DNA from: Candidatus Dadabacteria bacterium RIFCSPHIGHO2_12_FULL_53_21
GTDB lineage: Bacteria; Desulfobacterota_D; UBA1144; Nemesobacterales; UBA2774
DNA: 28,520 bases
Reading direction: 5' to 3'
Assembly (NCBI GenBank): GCA_001775255.1
Contig: MFCJ01000032.1
Coordinates: 1,808-30,327 of the forward strand
A program made the translations under genes and the position numbers. How positions within the stretch are numbered: position 1 is the first letter of the stretch; the number at the start of each line of letters is the position of its first letter. Shown piece by piece: positions 7,467 through 15,453 of this stretch. The notes beneath the pieces were generated by a model. It did no database searches. It worked only from the letters and a program-made list of their open reading frames with translations, and was not told where the DNA came from.

Positions 7467-8420
7467 TCAGCCGCGTGCCTCCGCGCCGCGCTCACGGCAT
7501 ATCATGTTATAAGCTATGCCTTCGAGGAGCCCGGCGTCGCTCACGACCATCCTGTCCGATGAAAACCTCTCCATAGTTGTGAGCACTATCGCTATCCCGG
7601 AAACGATCAGGTCCTCTCTCCCCTTTTCGAGGCCCGGGACCTTCGTCCTCTCGGATTTGGGTACGCTCAGGATAGTTTGCAGGGTGCTTTCGATCATTCC
7701 CCTCGTAAGGATGAAATTGTTTACGAGTGCGGGGTCGTACTTCGCCAACCTGAGCTCTATCGCCGCAAGCGTCGTGGGGGTCCCCGCTGTTCCTATCAGG
7801 GTGATGTTATCGCCTCCTGCCTCGGGGAAGGGCGAAAGGCCGGTCGAGACCGTCTCTTCGACGTGCCTGCTTAGAGAGGCGATGTCGGAATCCGTGTCGG
7901 TTTCGCCCCCCAGGTACTTTTCCGTGAGGCGCACCACTCCGAGCCCCGTGCTGGTTATGTTTCTTATCTCCCCGTCCTTTACGTATACATACTCGGTGCT
8001 CCCGCCGCCTATGTCGAATATCAGGCAGCCGGGCGTGTCGAACCTGACGGAATTAAGCACTCCCTCGACCGTAAGCCTCGCCTCTTCGTCGCCCGATATG
8101 ACGTCCACGGGAATACCCGTCTCAGCCTCGACCTTCTTCACGAAATCCCGCCCGTTCAGGGACTCCCTGACCGCGCTCGTGGCGACGGCCCTGAGCTTAC
8201 TGACTTCGTACTCCTTCAACTTGAGCGAGAAGCCCGAGAGGACTTTTAGTGACCTGTCTATCGCGTTCGGTTTAATAAGCATCTTTTCGGGGGTGAGCCC
8301 TTCCCCGAGGCGTGTGATCTCGCGGCTGATGTAGAGTTTTTTTATGGAGTTTCCGCTATCTGCCTCGGAAACCAGGAGCCTGAATGTGTTTGTCCCTATG
8401 TCTATCGATGCTATTCGCAC
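7467..8420 (-). CDS. Exopolyphosphatase / guanosine pentaphosphatase (Ppx/GppA family)
   Basis: This 317-residue protein is of the Ppx/GppA branch of the ASKHA fold. The first phosphate-binding loop is IASIDIGTNTFRLLV at the N-terminus. AVATSAVRES, SGDEEARLT with the probable catalytic Glu, and the second nucleotide/phosphate loop FDIGGGSTEYV follow. The family cleaves terminal phosphate from polyphosphate or converts pppGpp to ppGpp; sequence alone does not separate the two. The length fits short two-domain bacterial forms that lack the HD-like C-terminal domain. I chose the GTG at 8420 because GGGGGA lies just upstream and homologues begin at this point; the frame also contains a GTG at 8447. 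It appears to be a single-gene unit. Confidence 0.88.
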   Translation of the reverse strand: MRIASIDIGTNTFRLLVSEADSGNSIKKLYISREITRLGEGLTPEKMLIKPNAIDRSLKVLSGFSLKLKEYEVSKLRAVATSAVRESLNGRDFVKKVEAETGIPVDVISGDEEARLTVEGVLNSVRFDTPGCLIFDIGGGSTEYVYVKDGEIRNITSTGLGVVRLTEKYLGGETDTDSDIASLSRHVEETVSTGLSPFPEAGGDNITLIGTAGTPTTLAAIELRLAKYDPALVNNFILTRGMIESTLQTILSVPKSERTKVPGLEKGREDLIVSGIAIVLTTMERFSSDRMVVSDAGLLEGIAYNMICRERGAEARG

Positions 8421-8635
8421 TCGCCGTCCCCCGGGTAATGGATACACCGCCTTGCATAACGCCCTATCCGCGAAAAGTGATGGGCATACGCCGGCACTCT
8501 ATAGATATACCAGATTTATAAAGGAATGAAAGGGTAAAGCCGAGCAAACTTAAAGAACTTGTATAGAAAAATCAGACCCTTGCGAGTCTACTTTACAAGC
8601 CCGGCGTGATGCTGTCTAACCCATGAATATGTCTA

Positions 8636-10717
8636 TCAGTGCTCATGGGCGGTTTTAGGAGCGCCCGCCTCATCTATTATTTTAGATACGAGATGGTCGG
8701 GGACCTCGTCGTAATGGGAAAAATCCATGCTGAACGTGCCCCTGCCGCTCGTGATCGATCTCAGCTCGGGCGCGTATGTGAGGACCTCGGACATCGGAAT
8801 GAGCGCCTTCACCACGTGGGTGCCGTTCAAGGGGTCCACCCCCGAGACCTTGCCCCTTCTCGAATTCACGTCCCCGATCACATCCCCCATGCATTCGTCC
8901 GGGATCATTATTTCTATCTTCATAACGGGTTCGAGTATCACGGGCTTCGCATCTTCCATCGCCTTCCTGAAACCCATGGAGCCCGCTATCTGAAAGGCTA
9001 TGTCCGAAGAGTCGACAGTATGGTATTTACCGTCGTAGAGGGTGACCTTCATGTCCACTACCGGGTAGCCCGCGGCGACGCCCCTTTTCATCGCCTCCAC
9101 GACCCCCTTTTCCACGGAGGGTATGAAGTTCTTGGGAATCGCTCCGCCCACTATGTTGTTTACGAATTCGAAACCCCTTCCCCTGGGGAGCGCTTCTACC
9201 TCGAGCCACGCGTCGCCGTACTGACCCCGCCCGCCCGTCTGCTTTATGTATTTGCCTTCGGCCTTGGCTTTTCCCTTCACGGTTTCTTTGTACGGCACCC
9301 TCGGCTTCTTGAGCTCGACGTGTACCCCGTACGTGTCCCTCAATTTATTGACAATCACCTCGACGTGGGACTGTCCGGTGCCCGAAATGAGGAACTCCTT
9401 CGTTTCCTCGTCGAGCCTGTAATGTATGGTCGGGTCTTCTTCCACGATCCTGGCGAGCGACGGGTTCAGCTTATCCTCGTCGTTTCTGGATTTGGGCTCT
9501 ATGGCGTAGGAGAGCACGGCCGGAGGGAGCTCTACGGGCTCTATCGTCATCTGATGCGCCTCGTCGGTCAGCGTGTCCCCCGTGGACGCGTCCTTTAGCT
9601 TGTTGACCGCCACTATATCGCCCGAGACGGCGGGGGTGAAGGGGAATTCCTTCTTGCCTATGAGCCTGTGGAGGTGCCCGAGTTTCTCCCTGATCTTTTT
9701 GCTGGAATTGTAGACGGACGTGTCTCCGTTGAGCGTGCCCGAGAATACCCTGAATATAGAAATCTTTCCGGCGTAGGGGTCGGAAACTGTTTTAAATATA
9801 TATGCCGATAACGGCTCCGCCGGGTCGGGCTTTCTTTCTGCTTTTTCGCCCGCCGGGTTTAAGCCTTCGACCGTCTTCCTCTCGGCCGGGGACGGCAGAT
9901 ACTTGGCTATGGCGTCACTCAGCACGTTTATTCCTATCATGTGGGTCGCGGAGCCTATGAGGACGGGGAATATCTTTGCTTCGAGTATCCCCTCGTGGAG
10001 CATCCTGATAATCCGGCCCTCGTCTATCGCCTCCCCTTCGAGATATTTCTCGAGGAGCTCGTCGTCGAGCTCGGCGACAGACTCTATTATTTTTTCCCTC
10101 TGCGAGCCGGCCGCTTCCTCCATCTCTGCGGGTATGGGTATCTCCTCGAAGCCCGCGCCCCCCCCGTACCTATAGGCTTTCATCTCGATAACGTCGATTA
10201 CACCCTTGAAATCGTGGTGCTGGCCGATGGGGAGTATAAGCGGCAGGAGCTTCACCTTGAGATCCTTCGATATGCTGCCGAGGGTCGCTTCGAGGCTCGT
10301 GTTTTCCTTCTCCAGCTTGTTGATGAATATTATCTTGGGCAGGTTGCCTGTCATGTCCCAATACTTCCTGACCTGAACGGACACGTCGCCGCCGACGGCA
10401 CCGACCACTATCACAGCGCCGTCCACTACCTTAATCGCGCAGTCAGCTTCGTACAGGAAGTTTAAAAAGCCGGGTGTGTCTATGAGGTTAACAAGGTGGG
10501 TTTTGGTTTCGAAGAACGCTATGTGGGAATTTATAGACATCCTTCTGTGTTTTTCTTCGGATTCGTAATCCAGGACGGAGCTGCCGTCGTCGATTTTGCC
10601 AAGCTTCTCGGTGGCTCCGTGCAGATATAAGAGTGCTTCGGCTAGAGAAGTTTTACCTGCGCCGTGGGGGGCAACGAGCGCAATATTCCTTACGCTTTCC
10701 CTACCATACTCCTTCAT
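8636..10717 (-). CDS. Elongation factor G-like translational GTPase (EF-G paralogue)
   Basis: This 693-residue protein has the full EF-G architecture: GTP-binding domain, domain II, and domains III-V ending in the SGRGTFSMDFSHYDEVP region. The G motifs differ from canonical EF-G. G1 is APHGAGKTS (16-24), switch I has RRMSI instead of RGITI, G3 is DTPGFLNF (80-87) with Phe replacing the catalytic His of DTPGHVDF, and G4 is NKLE (133-136) where NKxD is usual. This fits the EF-G2/EF-G-like group found beside a normal fusA, whose role is unsettled; ribosome recycling, stress or regulatory functions have been proposed for different members. GGAGG lies about 10 bases before the ATG. It follows rpmE by 117 bases. 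The fusA-tufA-rps cluster expected around a primary EF-G is absent. Confidence 0.87.
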   Translation of the reverse strand: MKEYGRESVRNIALVAPHGAGKTSLAEALLYLHGATEKLGKIDDGSSVLDYESEEKHRRMSINSHIAFFETKTHLVNLIDTPGFLNFLYEADCAIKVVDGAVIVVGAVGGDVSVQVRKYWDMTGNLPKIIFINKLEKENTSLEATLGSISKDLKVKLLPLILPIGQHHDFKGVIDVIEMKAYRYGGGAGFEEIPIPAEMEEAAGSQREKIIESVAELDDELLEKYLEGEAIDEGRIIRMLHEGILEAKIFPVLIGSATHMIGINVLSDAIAKYLPSPAERKTVEGLNPAGEKAERKPDPAEPLSAYIFKTVSDPYAGKISIFRVFSGTLNGDTSVYNSSKKIREKLGHLHRLIGKKEFPFTPAVSGDIVAVNKLKDASTGDTLTDEAHQMTIEPVELPPAVLSYAIEPKSRNDEDKLNPSLARIVEEDPTIHYRLDEETKEFLISGTGQSHVEVIVNKLRDTYGVHVELKKPRVPYKETVKGKAKAEGKYIKQTGGRGQYGDAWLEVEALPRGRGFEFVNNIVGGAIPKNFIPSVEKGVVEAMKRGVAAGYPVVDMKVTLYDGKYHTVDSSDIAFQIAGSMGFRKAMEDAKPVILEPVMKIEIMIPDECMGDVIGDVNSRRGKVSGVDPLNGTHVVKALIPMSEVLTYAPELRSITSGRGTFSMDFSHYDEVPDHLVSKIIDEAGAPKTAHEH

Positions 10718-10834
10718 GGAAGATTACCTCCGTAGTCTGTCGTTGACAAAAACTTTCATCAAAGCCCTTTGTCGTCTCCTCTGTGAATAAAATTCCCTAA
10801 AGTCGATGGTTTATTGATTCCCGGGGTTAGGGTC

Positions 10835-11038
10835 CTAGTTCTTGGCGTACTTCCTTCTGAACCTTTCGACCCGACCCTTGGACTCAGCCGCCCTTTCCTT
10901 CCCTGTGTAGAAAGGATGACAGTTGGAGCAGACCTCAACGGTGAAGTTTTCAAACCGCGTGGACCTGGTTTTATACTGAGCGCCGCAGGAACAGCTTATG
11001 GTGACTTCTTTATACTCCGGATGGATTTCCGCTTTCAT
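10835..11038 (-). CDS. rpmE: 50S ribosomal protein L31 (zinc-binding type)
   Basis: This 67-residue L31 begins MKAEIHPEYKEVTISCSCG and has the zinc ligands Cys16, Cys18, Cys37 and Cys40, then HPFYTGKE. It is therefore the zinc-containing form, not the cysteine-free type induced in zinc limitation. It sits at the subunit bridge of the ribosome. I placed the start at 11038, preceded by AAGGAGG with an 8-base spacer; an in-frame start at 11065 would give nine extra residues and no comparable site. It is followed by the EF-G paralogue and preceded by the terminator of the rpoH-dnaK unit. The C-terminus is a basic RVERFRRKYAK tail typical of the family. Confidence 0.95.
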   Translation of the reverse strand: MKAEIHPEYKEVTISCSCGAQYKTRSTRFENFTVEVCSNCHPFYTGKERAAESKGRVERFRRKYAKN

Positions 11039-11162
11039 TTTTAATGCCTCCTTATGTGCGGTCAATACGTCGTCGATCTCATATGAACCCAGATTTATTA
11101 ATATAAAATTAACATTTAAATGCTATGTGAGCAATAGTAAATCTGAGCACATTAAACAAACA

Positions 11163-11187
11163 AAAAGGCGGCCTGGGGCCGCCTTTT
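11163..11187 (-). terminator. Rho-independent terminator downstream of rpoH-dnaK
   Basis: A perfect 7-base stem (GGCGGCC at 11167-11173 with GGCCGCC at 11177-11183) encloses a 3-base loop and is flanked by A and T runs. Read on the minus strand it ends in TTTTTGTTTGTTT, a classic intrinsic terminator starting 37 bases past the dnaK stop. It separates the rpoH-dnaK unit from rpmE. Confidence 0.85.
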
Positions 11188-11223
11188 ATGCTGTTTTTAT
11201 ATCGATACTGCTTTTTCTCGTTC

Positions 11224-13170
11224 TTATTTTTCTGTGAACTCGGCGTCTATTACGTCGTCGCCGTCTTTGCCGCCGTCGCCTTCCCGGCCTGCTTCGCCTT
11301 CGGGCGCCTCACCCGAGCCGTCGGGGCCGGCCTCCGCCTCCTCAGTCCCCGCTTCGCCCTGAGCCTGCTGCTTGTACATGAGCTCTGCAAGCTTGTGGGA
11401 GGCATGGGTTATCTTTTCCGTGGCTGACTCGATCTCGCCCGGTTCGTTGCCCTTTACGGCTTTTCTGCCCTGCTCGAGGGCCTCTTCGAGCTCCTTCTTG
11501 TCGGAGTCGGGGAGCTTTCCTTCGAATTCCTTGAAGCTCTTCTCCGTCCTGTAAATGAGCTCGTCGAGCTTGTTTCTTTTCTCCACGAGTTCGTGGCGCT
11601 TCTTGTCATCATCCGACTTTTCCTCGGCGTCCCTGACCATTTTATCCACTTCATCCTTGGATAGCCCGCTCGAGGCCTCGACCCTTATCTTCTGCTCCTT
11701 CTGCGTAGCCAGGTCCTTGGCGGAAACGTGGAGGATGCCGTCGGCGTCTATGTCGAACGCAACTTCGACCTGGGGGATTCCCCTCGCCGAAGGGGGTATA
11801 CCGTCGAGTATGAACCTCGCGAGAGTCCTGTTGTCTCCGGACATCTGCCTCTCGCCCTGGAGCACGTGGATCTCGACCGAGGTCTGGCTGTCCTCGGCCG
11901 TAGTGAATACCTGGCTCTTCTTCGTCGGGATCGTCGTGTTTCTTTCTATGATCTTCGTCATTACCCCGCCCAGCGTCTCGATTCCGAGCGATAGCGGTGT
12001 AACGTCCAGCAGCAGGACGTCCCTCACCTCGCCGCCCAGGACCGCGCCCTGAATAGCGGCGCCCATCGCCACGACCTCGTCAGGGTTAATGCCCTTGTGG
12101 GGCTCCTTCCCGAAGAAGTCGGTGACGGCCTTCTGAACGAGCGGTATCCTCGTCGATCCGCCGACGAGGATTACCTCGTCTATGTCCCCCGCTTTAACGC
12201 CTGCGTCCTTAAGCGCCTGACGGCAGGGTTCGAGCGTGCCCTTCACCTTGTCTTCGATAAGCTGCTCGAACTTGGAGCGGGTTATTTTCATGACGAGGTG
12301 CTTGGGCCCGGCGGCGTCGGCGGTGATGAACGGGAGGTTGATCTCCGTCTCGAGTGTATTCGAAAGCTCGACCTTCGCCTTTTCCGATTCCTGCCTCAGC
12401 CTCTGGAGGGCCATCTTGTCGTTACCGAGGTCTATGCCGGATTCCTTCTTGAATTCGTTTATGATGTAGTCCATTATCAGCCTGTCGAAGTCGTCTCCCC
12501 CAAGGTGCGTATCGCCGTTCGTCGACTTGACCTCTATTACGTTGTCGCCGACCTCGAGTATCGATATGTCGAACGTACCACCGCCGAGGTCGTAGACCGC
12601 TATAGTACCCTCGCTCTTCTTGTCGAACCCGTATGAGAGCGCGGCCGCGGTGGGCTCGTTAATGATCCTTTTGACTTCGAGTCCCGCGATCTTGCCCGCG
12701 TCCTTGGTGGCCTGCCTCTGGCTGTCGTTGAAATATGCGGGGACCGTGATGACGGCCTCTTTTATCTCGCCGCCCACGTAGTCTTCCGCCGCCTTCTTCA
12801 GTTTCATCAGCACGTGTGAGGAGATCTGGGGCGGTGAGTACTGTTTCCCCATGGCCTCTACCCATGCGTCGTCGTTTTTAGTCTTTACCATTTTGTATGG
12901 GAGTCTCTTGGCTTCGCCCTCGACTTCTTCATAGCGCCTGCCCATGAGTCTCTTAACAGAGAATATCGTGTTTTCGGGATTGACGACCGCCTGTCTCTTG
13001 GCAGGGCCTCCGACGAGAATATCGCCGTCCTTCGTAAACGCGACTATGGACGGTGTTATCCGCGCCCCCTCTTCGTTTATGATTACCTTCGGCTCTCCGC
13101 CTTCTACTATGGCCACAACCGAGTTGGTTGTCCCGAGGTCGATCCCGATTATCTTACCGCTTTTTGCCAT
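11224..13170 (-). CDS. dnaK: Chaperone protein DnaK (Hsp70), canonical copy next to rpoH
   Basis: This 648-residue DnaK has all Hsp70 landmarks: GIDLGTTNSVVAI at the N-terminus, VPAYFNDSQRQATKDAG, INEPTAAALSYG, YDLGGGTFDISILE, VGGSTRIP, the linker VLLLDVTPLSLGIET, and a long lid with an acidic, glycine-rich tail ending VIDAEFTEK. It is the more typical of the two DnaKs here and is probably the main housekeeping chaperone. It refolds clients and, where sigma-32 is present, usually binds and inactivates that factor. I took the ATG at 13170 because AGGAGG lies 8 bases upstream; an ATG six bases earlier is too close to the site. It starts 42 bases after the rpoH stop, so the two are likely one transcript, ending at the terminator at 11163-11187. 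Confidence 0.95.
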   Translation of the reverse strand: MAKSGKIIGIDLGTTNSVVAIVEGGEPKVIINEEGARITPSIVAFTKDGDILVGGPAKRQAVVNPENTIFSVKRLMGRRYEEVEGEAKRLPYKMVKTKNDDAWVEAMGKQYSPPQISSHVLMKLKKAAEDYVGGEIKEAVITVPAYFNDSQRQATKDAGKIAGLEVKRIINEPTAAALSYGFDKKSEGTIAVYDLGGGTFDISILEVGDNVIEVKSTNGDTHLGGDDFDRLIMDYIINEFKKESGIDLGNDKMALQRLRQESEKAKVELSNTLETEINLPFITADAAGPKHLVMKITRSKFEQLIEDKVKGTLEPCRQALKDAGVKAGDIDEVILVGGSTRIPLVQKAVTDFFGKEPHKGINPDEVVAMGAAIQGAVLGGEVRDVLLLDVTPLSLGIETLGGVMTKIIERNTTIPTKKSQVFTTAEDSQTSVEIHVLQGERQMSGDNRTLARFILDGIPPSARGIPQVEVAFDIDADGILHVSAKDLATQKEQKIRVEASSGLSKDEVDKMVRDAEEKSDDDKKRHELVEKRNKLDELIYRTEKSFKEFEGKLPDSDKKELEEALEQGRKAVKGNEPGEIESATEKITHASHKLAELMYKQQAQGEAGTEEAEAGPDGSGEAPEGEAGREGDGGKDGDDVIDAEFTEK

Positions 13171-13212
13171 TTGCATAGCCTCCTGAGCTTATATTCTGTT
13201 TTCCGTAACGTG

Positions 13213-14067
13213 TTAGCTGTCCTGAGCGACCGAAGTCTCGACCTCGCCCCTCAGTTTTTTAAGGGCCTGAACCTCTATCTGCCTTACCCTCTCCTTGGAT
13301 ATGCCGAGCTCGTCGCCTAACTCCCTCAGCTTGCCCTGCGGCATCGAGAGATACCTCCGCTCGATCACGCGTTTTTCACGGGGCGTCAATTTTTTTAGTC
13401 CCTTCTTGAGCCCTTCCCTGGCGAGCTCCGACTGTTCCAGGGATTCGAGCACCTCTTCCTGGTTGGAACTCGTGTCCGAAACCGTGTCGAGGTATGTTAT
13501 AGAATCGTCGTCCTTGAACGACGTATCCAGGGAAAAGTCCCTCGACGCCATTCTGAACTCCATATCTATTACGTCCTTGTCCTTCACCCCGAAAAGCCCG
13601 GCTACCTTGCTGATATCTGATTCGGTTAATTCATCGTGCTGTATTTTAAGGTCCCTTTTCGCCCTTCCGATTTTATGGAAGAGTTTCCTCTGCGCCTGGG
13701 TGGTGCCTATCTTCACATGACTCCAGAACTTCATTATGTAGTTCTGTATCTTCGCCCTTATCCACCATACGGCGTATGAAATCAGCCTGTAACCCTTATA
13801 CGGGTTGAATTTTTTGACAGCGTTCATGAGCCCGATAGTGCCTTCCTGTACGAGGTCGCCAAGAGGGAACCCGTACGAGATGTACTCGGACGCTATCTTT
13901 ACCACGAACCTGAGGTTGGATACGACAAGCGTATTCGCCGCTTCGAGGTCGTTCTCCTCGTAGTATCTGACTGCCAGGCTGTACTCTTCTTCCTTGCTTA
14001 AAACCGGGTATTTATTGACTTCCTTCAAAAAAATACCGATCGGTTCTCTGACTGCAACTGCTTTCAT
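13213..14067 (-). CDS. rpoH: Heat-shock sigma factor RpoH (sigma-32)
   Basis: This 284-residue sigma-70 family factor has region 2 (LRFVVKIASEYISYGFPLGDLVQEG through YAVWWIRAKIQNYIM) and a region 4 helix-turn-helix (LGDELGISKERVRQIEVQALKKL). Between them lies the RpoH-box-like QRKLFHKIGRAKRDL, which marks heat-shock sigma-32 rather than RpoD or RpoS; region 1.1 is absent. It should direct RNA polymerase to heat-shock promoters. I placed the start at the ATG at 14067, with AAGGGGG about 10 bases upstream; ATGs at 14100 and 14103 are in frame but lack a site. That AAGGGGG could pair with an upstream CCCCTT, a possible thermosensor. It is followed at 42 bases by dnaK, whose product normally restrains sigma-32. 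Confidence 0.92.
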   Translation of the reverse strand: MKAVAVREPIGIFLKEVNKYPVLSKEEEYSLAVRYYEENDLEAANTLVVSNLRFVVKIASEYISYGFPLGDLVQEGTIGLMNAVKKFNPYKGYRLISYAVWWIRAKIQNYIMKFWSHVKIGTTQAQRKLFHKIGRAKRDLKIQHDELTESDISKVAGLFGVKDKDVIDMEFRMASRDFSLDTSFKDDDSITYLDTVSDTSSNQEEVLESLEQSELAREGLKKGLKKLTPREKRVIERRYLSMPQGKLRELGDELGISKERVRQIEVQALKKLRGEVETSVAQDS

Positions 14068-14075
14068 CCGTTTTA

Positions 14076-14124
14076 TACCCCCTTTTTGAAAATTAATCAT
14101 CATCGGGGAAATGTCAAGGGGATA
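14076..14124 (-). promoter_or_regulatory. Possible Shine-Dalgarno-masking hairpin ahead of rpoH
   Basis: In the minus-strand transcript UAUCCCCUU (14116-14124) can pair over nine bases, one of them a G-U wobble, with AAGGGGGUA (14076-14084), which contains the rpoH ribosome binding site. The loop is 31 bases. Such pairing would hide the site at low temperature, as RNA thermometers do in other rpoH mRNAs. The structure is inferred by eye and depends on the transcript starting upstream of 14124. Confidence 0.35.
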
Positions 14125-14168
14125 GTACTATGAGAACTGAAATACCTTATTCTAATGATGTAGGGTAG

Positions 14169-14186
14169 TTAATATAGATATATTAA
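14169..14186. promoter_or_regulatory. Perfect 18-base AT palindrome upstream of rpoH
   Basis: TTAATATAGATATATTAA consists of two exact 8-base arms around a 2-base centre, about 100 bases upstream of the rpoH start. A TTGCAA at 14202-14207 lies 17 bases from AATATA inside the palindrome, so a minus-strand promoter could overlap it. It may be an operator; the AT-rich composition makes chance symmetry possible. Confidence 0.4.
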
Positions 14187-14259
14187 TACTTTCCTTAAAT
14201 ATTGCAAGGGGTCGCCAACCCGGGTGCGGGTTCGCCGGCGTAATAAGGGGCTCAACCGC

Positions 14260-15426
14260 TTAGCCCGCCTGCGTCGCCTCTACGATTTTCTTGGCGGCTT
14301 CTCTCATATCTGCGCCCGTGATTATGTTAAGTCCTGATTGGGACAGCATTTTTCTTCCGAGCTCGACGTTGGTGCCTTCGAGCCTGACGACGAGCGGTAC
14401 GTTGATGCCCACCTCTTTCGCTGCCGTTATGATTCCTTCGGCTATGGTGTCGCATTTCATAATGCCGCCGAATATATTTACGAAAATGGCCTTCACGTTA
14501 GGGTCGCTCAGTATCATCTTGAATGCCTGCGTTACCTGCTCCGTATTCGCCCCCCCGCCGACGTCGAGGAAGTTCGCGGGCTCCCCGCCGTGGTGCTTGA
14601 TTATATCCATTGTCGACATCGCGAGGCCCGCCCCGTTTACGAGGCAGCCGATGTTGCCGTCGAGCTTCACGTAGCTAATGCCCCATTTCTTGGCTTCGAG
14701 CTCGGTCGGGTCCTCTTCGGACGGGTCGTGGAGCTTTTCTATATCCGGGTGCCTGAAGAGCGCGTTATCGTCGAAGTTCATCTTCGCGTCGAGCGCGAGC
14801 ACGTCCCCGCTCTTGGTAAGGATTAGCGGGTTTATCTCGGCAAGCGAGCAGTCCTTCTCTGTGAAGAGCTCGTAGAGACCCGATATGAATTTAACCGCCT
14901 TGTTGACCGTCTTGCCCTCGAGACCGAGGAAATAGGCTATTTTTCTGCATTGATAGGGGAGCAGCCCGACCGTGGGGTTGACGTATTCCCTGGTGATTTT
15001 TGCAGGGTGTTTCCTTGCCACTTCCTCTATTTCCATACCGCCTTCGCGGCTCGCCATTATGACAATCTGTTCCCTCGACCTGTCAATCACCATGCCGAGG
15101 TAGAGTTCCTTCTCGATTTCCGAGGCTTCCTCGACGAGTACCTTCTGTACGAGCTTCCCCTCGGGCCCTGTCTGGTGGGTCACCAGTATCATGCCGAGTA
15201 TCTCGGAAGCTATGCGTTTGACCTCATCGAGCGTGGTGGCGAGCTTGACGCCGCCGCCCTTCCCCCTGCCGCCCGCATGTATCTGAGCCTTTACCACGAA
15301 CCTTTCCACATTGAGGTCTTTCGCTATCTGGTGCGCTTCGTCCTCCCGGAACGCGACCTTGCCCGTGGGCGCGGCTACTCCGTACTGTGAAAGAAGCTCC
15401 TTGGCCTGATACTCATGGATATTCAA
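14260..15426 (-). CDS. sucC: Succinyl-CoA synthetase beta subunit (ADP-forming)
   Basis: This 388-residue SucC matches the usual family length exactly. It begins MNIHEYQAKELLSQYGVA and carries the ATP-grasp segment AQIHAGGRGKGGGVKLA, AEINPLI, and the C-terminal CoA-ligase domain with FLDVGGGAN and FVNIFGGIMKCD. With SucD it converts succinyl-CoA to succinate while making ATP or GTP. It starts at a TTG (15426) with GAGGAGG 7 bases upstream, 27 bases after sdhB, so it is the last gene of sdhCAB-sucC. The expected sucD does not follow: the next gene is rpoH, on the same strand, after a 190-base gap. The alpha subunit must be encoded elsewhere. Confidence 0.95.
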   Translation of the reverse strand: MNIHEYQAKELLSQYGVAAPTGKVAFREDEAHQIAKDLNVERFVVKAQIHAGGRGKGGGVKLATTLDEVKRIASEILGMILVTHQTGPEGKLVQKVLVEEASEIEKELYLGMVIDRSREQIVIMASREGGMEIEEVARKHPAKITREYVNPTVGLLPYQCRKIAYFLGLEGKTVNKAVKFISGLYELFTEKDCSLAEINPLILTKSGDVLALDAKMNFDDNALFRHPDIEKLHDPSEEDPTELEAKKWGISYVKLDGNIGCLVNGAGLAMSTMDIIKHHGGEPANFLDVGGGANTEQVTQAFKMILSDPNVKAIFVNIFGGIMKCDTIAEGIITAAKEVGINVPLVVRLEGTNVELGRKMLSQSGLNIITGADMREAAKKIVEATQAG

Positions 15427-15453
15427 TTTAAATCCTCCTCGGAGAGACTGTGA

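Noticed and set aside
8421..8635. Small gene or RNA in the gap between ppx and the EF-G paralogue
   Set aside because: No frame with a ribosome binding site, no tRNA-like fold and no strong hairpin with a T-run; only AT-rich promoter-like sequence.
8639..9598. Long plus-strand open frame (319 codons) opposite the EF-G paralogue
   Set aside because: Shadow of a strongly biased real gene; low-complexity His/Arg/Val composition and no family motifs. The same applies to the frames opposite mdh, dnaK and icd.
4781..13170. The two dnaK genes as a recent tandem duplication or assembly repeat
   Set aside because: They differ widely in length, linker, arch residue and C-terminal tail, and have different neighbours, so they are old paralogues.
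14112..14117. TTGACA on the minus strand just upstream of rpoH as its promoter
   Set aside because: The -10 at the right distance (AATTTT) is poor, and the transcript would begin almost on the ribosome binding site. It is kept in mind because it would abolish the proposed hairpin.
14213..14240. Hairpin AACCCG/CGGGTT with outer CGCC/GGCG arms after sucC as a terminator
   Set aside because: The stem is interrupted and no T-run follows, so I do not call it a terminator.
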